From Bradyrhizobium ontarionense (lineage in GTDB: Bacteria > Pseudomonadota > Alphaproteobacteria > Rhizobiales > Xanthobacteraceae): a stretch of DNA of 64,000 nucleotides. Shown piece by piece: positions 16,108-24,940 of the stretch; the stretch's first letter is position 1; every line of letters starts with the position of its first letter. A program made the translations under genes and the position numbers. Below the pieces are notes generated by a model. That model had not been told where the DNA came from, made no database searches, and worked only from the letters and a program-made list of their open reading frames with translations. The stretch covers positions 8,175,001-8,239,000 of the forward strand of contig NZ_CP088156.1 in NCBI RefSeq assembly GCF_021088345.1, given 5' to 3'.

Positions 16108-16500
16108 CTACACCTTGCCGCCTGCGGCGCTCGGATTGCTGCTCCTGGCCTGCTGCAGGATCAGCGTGCGGAAGACGTCGTTGGAAATGCCGACGCCGCC
16201 GGCCTTGGCGAAATTCTTCGAATATTGCTCGGTCAGCATCGACCGCCAGACGCCGGTGCCCGGCGTGTCGCCGAACGGTCCTTCGCCCTTCACGCCGTTC
16301 GTCATCTGCGAGAACATCGAGTTGAGGAACATGGCCTCGAAGTCGGTCGCGGTCGCCTTGGCTTTGGCCTGGGCCTTGGGGGAGACCTTGGTCAGTGCCT
16401 CGGCGAGATCGAGATCGGTGCGCGGCGTGGTCACTGCCGCCGCGCTCGGCAGGCTGAGCGGAGCGCGGCCGCTATAGGCGTCGATGAAGGACGAGGCCAT
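16108..16500 (-). CDS. flgJ: Rod-binding protein, FlgJ N-terminal type
   Basis: 130 residues. The core ATDFEAMFLNSMFSQM followed by FGDTPGTGVWRSMLTEQY is the rod-binding domain of FlgJ, which caps the growing rod in the periplasm. No muramidase domain is present; this single-domain form (CheL-like) is normal in alphaproteobacteria, where another enzyme opens the peptidoglycan. The start overlaps the flgI stop by one base (TAATG), so translation is coupled to flgI. Confidence 0.88.
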   Translation of the reverse strand: MASSFIDAYSGRAPLSLPSAAAVTTPRTDLDLAEALTKVSPKAQAKAKATATDFEAMFLNSMFSQMTNGVKGEGPFGDTPGTGVWRSMLTEQYSKNFAKAGGVGISNDVFRTLILQQARSSNPSAAGGKV

Positions 16501-17624
16501 TACATCACCTCGATGTCGGCTTCGATCGCGCCCGCCGCCTTGATGGCCTGCAGGATGCTGATCAGGTCGCGCGGGCCGATGCCGAGACCGTTGAGACCGT
16601 CCACCAGCTGCTGCAGCGACACGCCATCCTTGACGACCGCGAACTTCTTGCCGTCCTCGGTGACGCCGACGCTGGTCCGCGGCGTGACCACGGTGCGGCC
16701 GCGCGACAGCGGATTGGGCTGGCTGACCTGCGGGCTCTCGGAGATCGTGACGGTGAGGTTGCCCTGCGCCACCGCGACGGTGGCGACACGCACGTCGCGC
16801 CCCATCACGATGATGCCCGAGCGTTCGTCGATGACGATCTTGGCGGCCAGATCGGGGTCGACCTGCAACTGCTCGATCTCGGTCAGGAGGGCAACGACAT
16901 TGCCCTTGAATTCCGGCGGGATGCTCAATTGCACCGTGGACGGATCGATCGGCTCGGCCGTCTTGACGCCGAGGAAATCATTGACCGCGGCCGCGATGCG
17001 CTTGGCCGTGGTGAAGTCGGCGTTGCGCAATGCGAGCCGCACGTTCGGCAGCCGGTTCAGCGCAAACTCGATCTCGCGCTCGATGATGGCGCCGTTGGCG
17101 ATGCGGCCGACCGTCGGCACGCCGCGCACGATCTTGGCCGCCTCGCCCTCGGCCTGGAAGCCGGAGATCGCGAGCGAGCCTTGCGCCACCGCATAGACGT
17201 TGCCGTCGGCGCCGAGCAGGGGCGTGACGAGCAGGGTGCCCCCCTGCAGGTTCTTCGCGTCGCCGAGCGCCGACACCGTGACGTCCATGCGCGTGCCCTG
17301 GGTGGCGAAAGCCGGCAGATTGCCGGTCACCATGACGGCGGCGACGTTGCCGGTACGGATGGTGGCGCCGCGGATGTTGACGCCCATGCGCTCGAGCATC
17401 GCCTGCAGCGACTGCTTGGTGAACGGGATGTTGTTCAGCGTGTCGCCGGTGCCGTTGAGGCCGACCACGAGGCCGTAGCCGATCAGCTGGTTCTGGCGGA
17501 CGCCTTCGATATTGGCGAGATCCTTGATGCGCGAGGTCGCATGCGCGGACAAGGCAGAAGATGCCAGCGCCAGCATGGCGGCGCAGGCGACCTGAAACAG
17601 GCGCGTTGAACGGACGCGTCGCAT
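16500..17624 (-). CDS. flgI: Flagellar P-ring protein FlgI
   Basis: 374 residues, standard length. A signal peptide (about residues 1-29, basic start then ACAAMLALASSALSAHA) is followed by the highly conserved SRIKDLANIEGVRQNQLIGY and GLVVGLNGTGDTLNN. FlgI polymerises around the rod in the peptidoglycan layer after export by Sec and chaperoning by FlgA. First gene of the minus operon flgI-flgJ-flgN. A sigma-54-like element lies at 17696-17710, 72 bp upstream of the start. Confidence 0.97.
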   Translation of the reverse strand: MRRVRSTRLFQVACAAMLALASSALSAHATSRIKDLANIEGVRQNQLIGYGLVVGLNGTGDTLNNIPFTKQSLQAMLERMGVNIRGATIRTGNVAAVMVTGNLPAFATQGTRMDVTVSALGDAKNLQGGTLLVTPLLGADGNVYAVAQGSLAISGFQAEGEAAKIVRGVPTVGRIANGAIIEREIEFALNRLPNVRLALRNADFTTAKRIAAAVNDFLGVKTAEPIDPSTVQLSIPPEFKGNVVALLTEIEQLQVDPDLAAKIVIDERSGIIVMGRDVRVATVAVAQGNLTVTISESPQVSQPNPLSRGRTVVTPRTSVGVTEDGKKFAVVKDGVSLQQLVDGLNGLGIGPRDLISILQAIKAAGAIEADIEVM

Positions 17625-17695
17625 CCTATGCTCCCCTCGAACTCTTCAAGAGATCACTTGGCCACTCCCATGACCGCATGATCGGAGTTAGCTAT

Positions 17696-17710
17696 GCGAG
17701 CGCCGTGCCA
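17696..17710 (-). promoter_or_regulatory. Sigma-54-like promoter of flgI
   Basis: On minus the sequence is TGGCACGGCGCTCGC, which keeps GG-N10-GC, the -24/-12 spacing of sigma-54 promoters (consensus TGGCAC-N5-TTGC), with C for the second T of TTGC. A nearly identical element precedes flgF at 29661-29675. Confidence 0.55.
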
Positions 17711-17826
17711 CGCCGATGTTCCGGGCTAACTCATTGAAAGAGTGTGAAATCGATCGGCGGCTTTGTTCTGATCAGGGATCGCACAGCTGGACCGAAGCTG
17801 CCGCCCCGGCAGAATTTGCCGGGCTG

Positions 17827-17842
17827 TTTACGCACCGTTAAC
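17827..17842 (+). promoter_or_regulatory. CtrA-type box upstream of fliX
   Basis: TTTA-N7-TTAAC, one mismatch to the CtrA consensus, 53 bp before the fliX start. Confidence 0.62.
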
Positions 17843-17894
17843 CACGACCGAGCCAAGCTCGCGCCCGACACGTGAAAGCCTGCGGGAGCCATCG

Positions 17895-18308
17895 ATGCGC
17901 ATCTACGGACCGAACGGCACGACGCTGACAACGTCCACGAGCTCCACGCGGAAGACCTCGTCCGGCGGCTTCAAGCTGCCCGATGTCGGCACCACCCAGG
18001 ACACGCGGGCGACCTTGGCGCCGAAGCAGACCGCCAACATCGACGCGCTGCTCGCGCTGCAGGGGATCGAGGAGGAGCCGGCCGAGCGCCGCAAGCGCTC
18101 GGTGCAGCGCGGCAAGCGCGCGCTCGACGTGCTCGACGATCTCAAACTGTCGCTGCTCTCCGGCAAGCTCGATACCGCGACAGCGCTGCGGCTGCGCGAT
18201 GCCGCTGTCGACCTCAAGCAGTCGTCCGGAGATCCAGGGCTCGACGCGATCCTCTCCGAGATCGAGTTGCGGGTCGAGGTCGAGCTCGCCAAGGCCGGGC
18301 AGGGTTGA
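17895..18308 (+). CDS. fliX: Flagellar assembly regulator FliX
   Basis: 137 residues, the usual FliX size. N-terminal MRIYGPNGT, then an unstructured Ser/Thr-rich part. A helical C-terminal part follows (ALLALQGIEE, KRSVQRGKRALDVLDDLKL, DAILSEIELRVEVELAK). In Caulobacter FliX couples assembly of the early basal body to the sigma-54 activator FlbD. Its presence agrees with the sigma-54-like elements before flgI and flgF. Encoded divergently from flgI, behind a CtrA-type box. Confidence 0.9.
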   Translation: MRIYGPNGTTLTTSTSSTRKTSSGGFKLPDVGTTQDTRATLAPKQTANIDALLALQGIEEEPAERRKRSVQRGKRALDVLDDLKLSLLSGKLDTATALRLRDAAVDLKQSSGDPGLDAILSEIELRVEVELAKAGQG

Positions 18309-18320
18309 CGCCGCCGCGCC

Positions 18321-18695
18321 TCACGCCGCCTCCGATTGCCGCTGCGAATCGTAGCGGCGCTGCGCGGCCGTCACATCCTTCAGATGATGCTCCGCCCAGT
18401 CGCGCAGCGGATCGACGGCGGCGGCCAACGTCAGCCCGAGCGGCGTGATCGAATATTCCACCGTGACCGGCACGGTCGCGACCGCGCGGCGCCGCACCAG
18501 CCCGTCGCGCTCCAGACTCTTCAACACCTGCGAGAGCATCTTCTGCGAAATGCCTTCGATGGCTCGGCGCAACTGATTGAAGCGCAACGGATCGTTGCGC
18601 AGCAGGATCAGGATCAGCACGGCCCATTTGTCGCCGACGCGGTCGAGGATCTGACGCGTCGGGCAGTCGGCCGAATAGACGTTGGCGGCTCGCAT
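18321..18695 (-). CDS. HxlR-family transcriptional regulator
   Basis: 124 residues. The winged helix is plain: RQILDRVGDKWAVLILILL, RFNQLRRAIEGISQKMLSQV and LKSLERDGLVRR, then VEYSITPLG. A Cys at residue 11 lies just before the helix, a position used for redox or electrophile sensing in several HxlR relatives. Encoded divergently from the NAD(P)-binding protein at 18840 with a 144-bp shared intergenic region, a common pairing in which the regulator controls its neighbour (inference). Confidence 0.9.
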   Translation of the reverse strand: MRAANVYSADCPTRQILDRVGDKWAVLILILLRNDPLRFNQLRRAIEGISQKMLSQVLKSLERDGLVRRRAVATVPVTVEYSITPLGLTLAAAVDPLRDWAEHHLKDVTAAQRRYDSQRQSEAA

Positions 18696-18839
18696 CGGTT
18701 ACTCCGGCGTGACCAGGTGATCTGAAAGTGCTCTCTTAACACCAGCATTCATTACGCTATCTAGTCACTATCGGATACCAAGGGAGCGCCGTCCAGCGTC
18801 TTTGGTCCGACCTTATGATCTCGAACAAGGAGTTTTCGC

Positions 18840-19451
18840 ATGAAGATCGCCGTCGCCGGCGCGTCCGGCCGCGCTGGGTCCCGTATTACCGCCGAGCTGG
18901 CCAGCCGTGGCCATCAGGTGACCGGCATCGCCCGGAACCCCGACAAGATCGTCAAACACGCCAACGTCACGGCGGTGAAAGGTGACGCCAATGACCGTGC
19001 CGAGCTGGCCAGGTTATGGGCCGGCCACGACGTCGCCATCAGCGCGATCCACTTCCTCGCCAGCGATGCCGAGACCCTGATCGGCGCTGCCAAGGATTCG
19101 GGCGTATCACGTTACCTTGTCGTCGGCGGCGCCGGTTCGCTGGAGGTCGCGCCGGGCGTGCAGCTGGTCACGACGCCGGCCTTTCCCGCGCAGTACAAGG
19201 CCGAAGCCGAGAAGGGCGGGGCGTTCCTGGACCGTCTGCGCCAGGAAAAGGAGCTCAACTGGACCTTCCTGTCGCCCTCGGCCCTGATCGATTTCGGCAC
19301 CCGGACCGGTAAGTTCCGCCTCGGAACGGACCAGCTGCTGGTCGATGCCGAGGGCAAGAGCTTCATCTCGTTCGAGGACTTCGCAGTCGCGATGGTCGAC
19401 GAAATCGAGCGTCCGGCGCATCAACGGGCCCGTTTCACGGTCGGCTACTGA
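18840..19451 (+). CDS. NAD(P)-binding oxidoreductase of the NmrA/atypical SDR type
   Basis: 203 residues. The Rossmann glycine motif is at the very start (KIAVAGASGRAGSRI); GDANDRAEL, VVGGAGSLEV and WTFLSPSALIDFG are typical of small atypical SDRs related to NmrA and to YwnB/CC-type reductases. No canonical YxxxK catalytic pair is apparent, usual for this group. ATG 18840 follows acaaggagttttcgc. Divergent from the HxlR regulator. Substrate unknown; quinone or flavin reduction is common in the group. Confidence 0.85.
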   Translation: MKIAVAGASGRAGSRITAELASRGHQVTGIARNPDKIVKHANVTAVKGDANDRAELARLWAGHDVAISAIHFLASDAETLIGAAKDSGVSRYLVVGGAGSLEVAPGVQLVTTPAFPAQYKAEAEKGGAFLDRLRQEKELNWTFLSPSALIDFGTRTGKFRLGTDQLLVDAEGKSFISFEDFAVAMVDEIERPAHQRARFTVGY

Positions 19452-19461
19452 GGCCGGCCGG

Positions 19462-19520
19462 CGGCGCCCCGTCCGGCAGGCATAAATTTGCCTGTGCAGC
19501 GGCTTGGCGGCGGGGCGCCG
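19462..19520. repeat. Nested hairpin between 18840 gene and dksA
   Basis: Outer arms CGGCGCCCCG (19462-19471) and CGGGGCGCCG (19511-19520), with an inner stem CAGGCA-TAAATT-TGCCTG between them. There is no T-tract on either side, so it is either a weak terminator or another structured element. Confidence 0.45.
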
Positions 19521-19535
19521 GTGCTGATGGAAATA

Positions 19536-19564
19536 TTGTCTGTCACAAGAGGCCGCTATATAAC
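19536..19564 (+). promoter_or_regulatory. Sigma-70-type promoter of dksA
   Basis: TTGTCT and TATAAC separated by 17 bp, ending about 70 bp before the TTG start of dksA. Spacing and both hexamers are close to the housekeeping consensus. Start site inferred near 19571. Confidence 0.5.
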
Positions 19565-19634
19565 GCGGCCGCGAACGGGCGTATTCCGTCCGCCGGTGCC
19601 GTGACCGGCGCCAGCACGTACAGATGGGCTGACC

Positions 19635-20045
19635 TTGGAAAAGTTGAAGAACTACAAACCTTCCGAAAAAGAGCCTTTCATGAACGAACGCCAGCGCGAG
19701 TATTTTCGCGCCAAGCTGCTGGCATGGAAGGAGGAGATACTGCGCGAATCGAAGCTCACCCTGCAGGCTCTGCAGGAGGAGAACGTGAACCATCCCGACC
19801 TCGCCGATCGCGCGTCGTCGGAAACCGACCGGGCTATCGAGCTTCGCGCCCGTGACCGGCAGCGCAAGCTGATCTCCAAGATCGACGCGGCGCTCCAGCG
19901 CATCGAAGACAACACCTACGGCTATTGCGAGGAGACCGGTGAGCCGATTTCGCTGAAGCGGCTCGAAGCCCGTCCCATCGCGACGCTGTCGGTCGAGGCG
20001 CAGGAACGCCACGAGAAACGCGAGAAGGTCTATCGCGACGAGTAG
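19635..20045 (+). CDS. dksA: RNA polymerase-binding transcription factor DksA (single-cysteine form)
   Basis: 136 residues. The coiled coil (FRAKLLAWKEEIL ... VNHPDLADRASSETDRAIEL) carries the D-x2-D tip motif that reaches the RNA polymerase secondary channel, and YGYCEETGEPISLKRLEARP marks the globular domain. Canonical DksA has four zinc-binding Cys; here only C98 remains, with E, L and Q-side residues at the other positions, so zinc is unlikely to be held. The start is TTG 19635 (upstream frame MEKLKNYKPSEKEPF is DksA-like) with ATG 19680 as the alternative. A sigma-70-type promoter lies upstream. Confidence 0.92.
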   Translation: MEKLKNYKPSEKEPFMNERQREYFRAKLLAWKEEILRESKLTLQALQEENVNHPDLADRASSETDRAIELRARDRQRKLISKIDAALQRIEDNTYGYCEETGEPISLKRLEARPIATLSVEAQERHEKREKVYRDE

Positions 20046-20311
20046 GTCACGATGTTGACCTAAGCGAGCAGGACCGCGGCCATTGTCGGCATGGCACGGC
20101 TGTGCGGCTGTGCCATGCCTGCGCATGCGTTCTTTTCGCATCCATCAGATGCGCCCGAAGAGGAGCTTTTTGCTGCCTGGCCGGGAGCCCCCGCCGGGGC
20201 GGAACATCGCTGCGCGCAAGCGTGGTCGCTGTTGTTTTCAAACCAGCCGGAACTTTTCGTCGCTTGCGGAATTGGTGGCTGTTCCAAGGTCGGAACGAGC
20301 CGCGGGGGATC

Positions 20312-22420
20312 ATGCGCGAGCCGGAGATACCGACGGGCGTGCGCGCAGGTGCGCTCGCTCCAGTGCAGCGTTGGTATGGCGTGCTGAGCATCAAGGGACG
20401 CCTCCTTCTGCTTGCCGGCATTCTGTTCCTGCCCTGCGTCGGATTGATCGCCTATGTCATCGTATCGATGGCGCAGTCCGCCGACGCTTCGATCCGGCGG
20501 GGCCTCCTGTACGCCGCCCAGGCGATTTCGGGCGCCGTCGATGCCGAACTGCGACGCTACGTTGCGCTGGCCGACGTGCTGGCGAAATCCCCGGATCTGA
20601 GGGCGGACGATCTCGCGCAATTCGAGGCGGAGGCGCGTCGCGTCGGTCTCGTCAGCGGTGAAGGCTGGATCATCGTGTCCGATGCCGACGGCCGGCTGCT
20701 GCTCAACACCCTGGCCCGGCCGGGCAGGCCGCTCGGCGAGCGAACGGCCGAAGGCCTGCGCTCGCAGGCTCGCGCCTTCGAGTCCGGCAAGCCATCGATC
20801 TCGGACATCTTTCCCGGCCCCAATTCCGGGGAGTGGGTCGCGACCGTCGACGTCCCCGTCTTCAAGGATGGCAAGCCGTTCCGCTGCCTGTCGATGGCCA
20901 TGCCGGCATCGAACTACACACGGCTGCTCGCCCAGCAGCAGCTGCCGGCCGACTGGCTGGTCGGCATCATCGATGGCGAGGGCAGGTACGTCTCGCGCAT
21001 CCCGAAGAACGCGACCGCCGCCGGCCAGCCTGCCTCGGTCGGGTGGCGGGCGCACGCCAGGGTCACCGGCGTCTCGGAATTTCCCTCCATCGAGGGCGAC
21101 CCCGTCATCAACGCCAACGCGCATCCCCAGCTCAGCGACTGGGTCGTCGGCGTCGGCATGAAGCAGGCGGCGTTTGCGCAGGCGATCTCCTCGACGGTCA
21201 AAACGGCGACCATCGCGGCGACGACCATCTGCGCACTGGCGCTGCTGCTCGCGGCCGCGATCGGCACCAGCATCGCCAGGCCGCTCGGCAGCATCGCGGT
21301 GACGAGCTCCACCCCCGGCGAGGCGGCGCCGTTCGATCCACCCGAGGTGCGGGCGCTCAACGCCCGCCTTGCCGCCGCGGAGCAGGCGCAGGCCGAGAGC
21401 GCGCGCATCATCCAGGAGAATTTCAGGCTGCTCGCGATGGCTCGGGATGACTCCTCGCGCACCGCCGAGCAGCTCAAGCTTGCCGCCAAATACGGACGGC
21501 TTGGTACTTTCATCTGGGACGGCAGATCCGGCACCAGCCGCTGGTCGGACGAGATCGAGGAGCTCTATGGTCTCCAGCCCGGCACTTTCCCCGGCACCTA
21601 TGACGCCTGGCTGGCGCTCGTTCATCCCGAAGACCGGGCCCGTGCCGACCGGGACAACGCGCAGGCGCTGATCACGGGCGAGCTCGATTCGGAATGGCGG
21701 GTGCCGCTGCCGGACGGCACCGTCCGCTGGATCGAGGCGCGCGCCCGCATGTTGCGCGGGCAGGGCGGCGACGAGCTGCACATGATCGGCGTCAACATCG
21801 ACGTCACGGCGGCGAAGGAGGCGGACCGCAAGCGCGAGCTGCTGGTGCACGAGCTGGCTCATCGCGTGAAGAACAGTCTCGCGGTGGTGCAGTCGCTGGC
21901 CCATCAGCTGCTGCCGCGGCACGACGCCAAGGTGGGCGATTTTTCCTCGCGCCTGCATGCGCTGGCCACCGCTCACACCAGCCTCGCGGAGAACGACTGG
22001 CAGGGCGCCGACCTCGCCGCGCTCATCGCCAGCCAGGTCGCGCCGTTTGCCAGCGCACCCGATCAGCTCGTGACCCGCGGCCCTGCCATCGTGGTGCCGG
22101 TCGAGCTGACGACCCAGCTCGCCCTGGTCATCCACGAGATGGCCTGCAACGCCAGCAAGTATGGCGCGCTCACGACGCCGGCCGGCCGCATCGAGGTCGG
22201 CTGGTCGCTCGGACCCGACGCGCTGCATGTCCGCTGGCAGGAAAGCGGCGGGCCTCCGGCAAGAGAGCCGCCGGTGGTGGGCTTCGGCAGCCGGCTGCTC
22301 ACCCGCACGGTCAGGCATCTGCAGCGCAGCTTTGACGAGCGCGGGCTGATCTGCCAGTTCGAGCTGCCCTGGCCGGAAGCGTTGAGCGAGACGCGCGTCG
22401 TCGCGGCCGACGCCACCTGA
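20312..22420 (+). CDS. HWE-family sensor histidine kinase with extracytoplasmic Cache-like and PAS domains
   Basis: 702 residues. The order is a membrane helix at about 29-52, an extracytoplasmic sensing region (about 55-290) typical of Cache domains, a second membrane helix (ATTICALALLLAAAIG), and a PAS domain with WSDEIEELYGL and HPEDRARAD. The kinase core has H517 in ELAHRVKNSLAVVQSL, N-box MACNASKYGAL, VRWQESGGP and GFGSRLLTRTV, all HWE marks. ATG 20312 was chosen because the membrane helix follows directly; earlier codons lie in non-coding-like sequence. No receiver or response regulator gene is adjacent. HWE kinases often feed the PhyR-EcfG general stress pathway (family knowledge). Confidence 0.9.
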   Translation: MREPEIPTGVRAGALAPVQRWYGVLSIKGRLLLLAGILFLPCVGLIAYVIVSMAQSADASIRRGLLYAAQAISGAVDAELRRYVALADVLAKSPDLRADDLAQFEAEARRVGLVSGEGWIIVSDADGRLLLNTLARPGRPLGERTAEGLRSQARAFESGKPSISDIFPGPNSGEWVATVDVPVFKDGKPFRCLSMAMPASNYTRLLAQQQLPADWLVGIIDGEGRYVSRIPKNATAAGQPASVGWRAHARVTGVSEFPSIEGDPVINANAHPQLSDWVVGVGMKQAAFAQAISSTVKTATIAATTICALALLLAAAIGTSIARPLGSIAVTSSTPGEAAPFDPPEVRALNARLAAAEQAQAESARIIQENFRLLAMARDDSSRTAEQLKLAAKYGRLGTFIWDGRSGTSRWSDEIEELYGLQPGTFPGTYDAWLALVHPEDRARADRDNAQALITGELDSEWRVPLPDGTVRWIEARARMLRGQGGDELHMIGVNIDVTAAKEADRKRELLVHELAHRVKNSLAVVQSLAHQLLPRHDAKVGDFSSRLHALATAHTSLAENDWQGADLAALIASQVAPFASAPDQLVTRGPAIVVPVELTTQLALVIHEMACNASKYGALTTPAGRIEVGWSLGPDALHVRWQESGGPPAREPPVVGFGSRLLTRTVRHLQRSFDERGLICQFELPWPEALSETRVVAADAT

Positions 22421-22523
22421 TCGTCTCTGCCTGCTGCGAGCGCTATCGGTCTGGACTGACATGGCCACGCCATGGCGCAGTCCTATCCTGGCCGGTGGAG
22501 CGGGAGCGGAGAAGGAAGCTGCC

Positions 22524-23561
22524 ATGAGCGACGTTCTGGTCACCGGCGGCTCCGGCTTCATCGGGGCACATACGATCCTGCAGCTGCTGGCCGCCGGGCA
22601 CCGCATCCGCACCACCTTGCGCAGTCTCGATCGCCGGGGCGAGGTGCTGGAGATGCTGAGGCGCGGCGGTGCGACCGACACCGGTCCTCTGTCGTTTCAT
22701 GCTGCCGACCTGACCAGAGATGACGGCTGGGCGGAGGCCGCCGCCGGCTGCCACTACGTTCTCCACATCGCCTCGCCGGTGCCGGCTCACGTGCCGAAGG
22801 ATGAGAACGAGCTGATCGTGCCGGCGCGCGAAGGCACGCTGCGGGTGCTGAGGGCCGCGCGCAACGCCGGCGCCAGACGCGTGGTGGTGACCTCGTCCTT
22901 TGCTGCGATCGGCTATGGCCATGCGGGGCGCCGCCGGCCGTTCGACGAGACCGACTGGAGCCGTCTCGACGGCCCGGGCGTGCACCCCTACACGAAGTCC
23001 AAGACCCTGGCCGAACGTGCCGCCTGGGATTTCATCGCCCGCGAGGGCGGCGCGCTGGAGCTTGCGACCGTCAATCCGGTCGCCGTGCTCGGCCCGGTGC
23101 TGGGGCCGGACGTCTCGACCTCGATCGCCATCGTCCGGGCGCTGCTGTCCGGGAGGGTTCCGGCCGCGCCGCGCATCAACTTCGGCCTGGTCGACGTGCG
23201 CGACGTCGCCGATCTGCACCTGCGGGCGATGACCGCGCCGGCGGCCAAAGGCGAGCGCTTCCTGGCCATGGCAGGCCCGAGCGTCTCGCTCGTGGAGATC
23301 GCGGGGGTCCTGCGCGCGCGGTTGGGCGTCGCCGGGCGGCGGGCGCCGCGGCACGAGCTGCCGGACTGGCTGGCGCGCGTGTTGGGATTGGCGGTGCCGC
23401 AGTTGCGTGCGGTGCTGCCGCTGCTGGGGCGGTATTGCGAGGCGAACGCCGACAAGGCGCGGCGCCTGCTCGGCTGGACGCCGCGCTCCAACGAGGACGC
23501 GATCGTCGCCACGGCTGAGAGCCTGCTCGAACTCGGTGTGGTGAAGCGCAAAGCGGATTGA
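22524..23561 (+). CDS. NAD-dependent epimerase/dihydroflavonol-reductase-like SDR
   Basis: 345 residues, extended SDR. SDVLVTGGSGFIGAHTILQL holds the TGxxGxxG dinucleotide site; VVVTSSFAAIGYG gives the Ser and YTKSKTLAE the catalytic Tyr-x3-Lys. Substrate-domain sequences (NPVAVLGPVLGPDVS, INFGLVDVRDVADLH) match the dihydroflavonol 4-reductase / cinnamoyl-CoA reductase / aldehyde reductase branch. ATG 22524 has gaaggaag upstream. Preceded by the HWE kinase gene (about 100 bp) and followed by a hydratase gene. The physiological aldehyde or ketone is unknown. Confidence 0.88.
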   Translation: MSDVLVTGGSGFIGAHTILQLLAAGHRIRTTLRSLDRRGEVLEMLRRGGATDTGPLSFHAADLTRDDGWAEAAAGCHYVLHIASPVPAHVPKDENELIVPAREGTLRVLRAARNAGARRVVVTSSFAAIGYGHAGRRRPFDETDWSRLDGPGVHPYTKSKTLAERAAWDFIAREGGALELATVNPVAVLGPVLGPDVSTSIAIVRALLSGRVPAAPRINFGLVDVRDVADLHLRAMTAPAAKGERFLAMAGPSVSLVEIAGVLRARLGVAGRRAPRHELPDWLARVLGLAVPQLRAVLPLLGRYCEANADKARRLLGWTPRSNEDAIVATAESLLELGVVKRKAD

Positions 23562-23702
23562 AGCACCCGTTGAGCTTCAGCCACGCCGCCTCAAATTGTT
23601 GATGAAGCTGAGACGGGAATAGAAATCTCGTTTATAAACAAGCCGTTCGTCATAATTCCTGAAAGACCGCTTCGCGCGGCTGAGAACGGGAGTTGAAGGA
23701 GC

Positions 23703-24494
23703 ATGGGAGCAGACGAAGTCTTCGCCGCTGCGCAACTGATTGCGCATGCCCGCACGCAGCGGACGCCCTTGGGCGCGCTGCCGCCTCAGCTTCAGCCGCA
23801 GGATGAAGCGGCCGGCTACGAGATCCAGCGCGAGGTCCATTGGCTGCTCGCCGAACAGGCCGCCGACTTCGCCGGCTACAAGATCGGTTGCACCAGCAAG
23901 GTGATGCAGGACTATCTTGGCATTCCGCATCCCTGTGCGGGCGGGGTGTTCGCGCGCGGCATTCACGAGTCGGGCGTGGCGCTGCGGACGGCCGACTTCG
24001 TCCGCGTGGGCGTCGAGTGTGAGATCGCCGTGCGGCTCAAGCACGACCTGCTGCCGCTGGATGCGCCGTTCACCATGGATCGTGTCGCCGACGCGATCGG
24101 CGATTGTCATGCGGCGATCGAGATCGTCGACGACCGCTATGTGCGATGGGAGACGCTGGGGGCGCCGACGCTCATCGCCGACGACTTCTTTGCCGCCGGC
24201 TGCGTCCTCGGCCCGGCGCTCCCAGGCGCTGCCGTACCGGACCTGGCCGCGGTGCAGGGCCGCGCCATCATCAACGGCACCTTGGTCGGTGAGGGCGCCG
24301 GTACCGACGTGCTCGGACATCCAATCCATGCGCTGGCTTGGCTTGCCAATCATCTCGCCGCCCGTGGTGACGGGCTCGAGGCCGGGCAGCTCGTCCTGAC
24401 CGGCAGCCTGGTCAAGACCGTCTGGCTTGGGGCCGGCGACCGGGTGCGGATGGAGCTGGACGGGCTCGGCGTGGTCGAGGCGGCGTTCGTGTGA
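23703..24494 (+). CDS. 2-keto-4-pentenoate hydratase-like protein
   Basis: 263 residues, the normal length of the MhpD/HpaH hydratase-decarboxylase family. Conserved elements: GYKIGCTSKVMQDYLGI, VECEIAVRLKHDL (metal-binding Glu residues), AIEIVDDRY and LTGSLVKTVWLGAGDRV. These enzymes hydrate 2-hydroxy-2,4-dienoates during meta-cleavage of aromatics. No ring-cleavage dioxygenase or hydrolase gene is next to it, so the actual pathway is not evident. ATG 23703 follows gaaggagc. Stands alone on plus between the SDR and a small hypothetical gene. Confidence 0.88.
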   Translation: MGADEVFAAAQLIAHARTQRTPLGALPPQLQPQDEAAGYEIQREVHWLLAEQAADFAGYKIGCTSKVMQDYLGIPHPCAGGVFARGIHESGVALRTADFVRVGVECEIAVRLKHDLLPLDAPFTMDRVADAIGDCHAAIEIVDDRYVRWETLGAPTLIADDFFAAGCVLGPALPGAAVPDLAAVQGRAIINGTLVGEGAGTDVLGHPIHALAWLANHLAARGDGLEAGQLVLTGSLVKTVWLGAGDRVRMELDGLGVVEAAFV

Positions 24495-24690
24495 CGGCCT
24501 GAGGCCGCAAGCCGGAGCCCCACCATGGGGCCTCACGCCGGCACCCGCCGCTTCATGTTGCACGGCCGCTTGCACACCTCGGCGCAAAACGAGAACAAAA
24601 CAAGAATACAAGGCGCCATCGGCGTCATAGGCCAAGCGTTGTCTCCCTTGAGCACTCGCGTGTTATCCTGACAGAAGATGGGAGGTGCCC

Positions 24691-24939
24691 ATGAGCATCG
24701 TCGGAGATCAGTCTGAACAGGACGGCGAGCGGAACGGCCAAGACGAGCTGGTCGGGATGCTCGACGAAGCCTTACGCCTCTATGGGACCCGCATTCTCGA
24801 CAATGTCGATCTCGACCGGCTGCCGGATCTCCGGTCCCGGATTGGCGTCGCCGCGAGGGCCATGATGGAGCGCGGGGATGCGCGTGCCTTCGTGATGGGA
24901 CGGCGGATGCTGGATCGGCTGCAAGCAATGGTCGGCTGA
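24691..24939 (+). CDS. Small hypothetical protein paired with the nucleotidyltransferase
   Basis: 82 residues, acidic N-terminus and helical body (VGMLDEALRLYGTRILDNV, RSRIGVAARAMMERGDARAF). ATG 24691 lies 5 nt after a perfect ggagg, favoured over GTG 24685. The stop is 1 bp before the start of the nucleotidyltransferase gene, so the two are co-translated. I do not recognise the family. The tight pairing with an AbiEii-like protein makes an antitoxin or partner role possible, but no DNA-binding motif is obvious. Confidence 0.68.
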   Translation: MSIVGDQSEQDGERNGQDELVGMLDEALRLYGTRILDNVDLDRLPDLRSRIGVAARAMMERGDARAFVMGRRMLDRLQAMVG

Positions 24940-24940
24940 C

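Noticed and set aside
20043..20062. Inverted repeat TAGGTCA-cgatgt-TGACCTA overlapping the dksA stop
   Set aside because: Seven-base stem without a T-tract; too weak to call a terminator or operator.
20060..22681. 873-codon open frame on minus opposite the HWE kinase
   Set aside because: Shadow frame; the plus-strand kinase has complete domain motifs.
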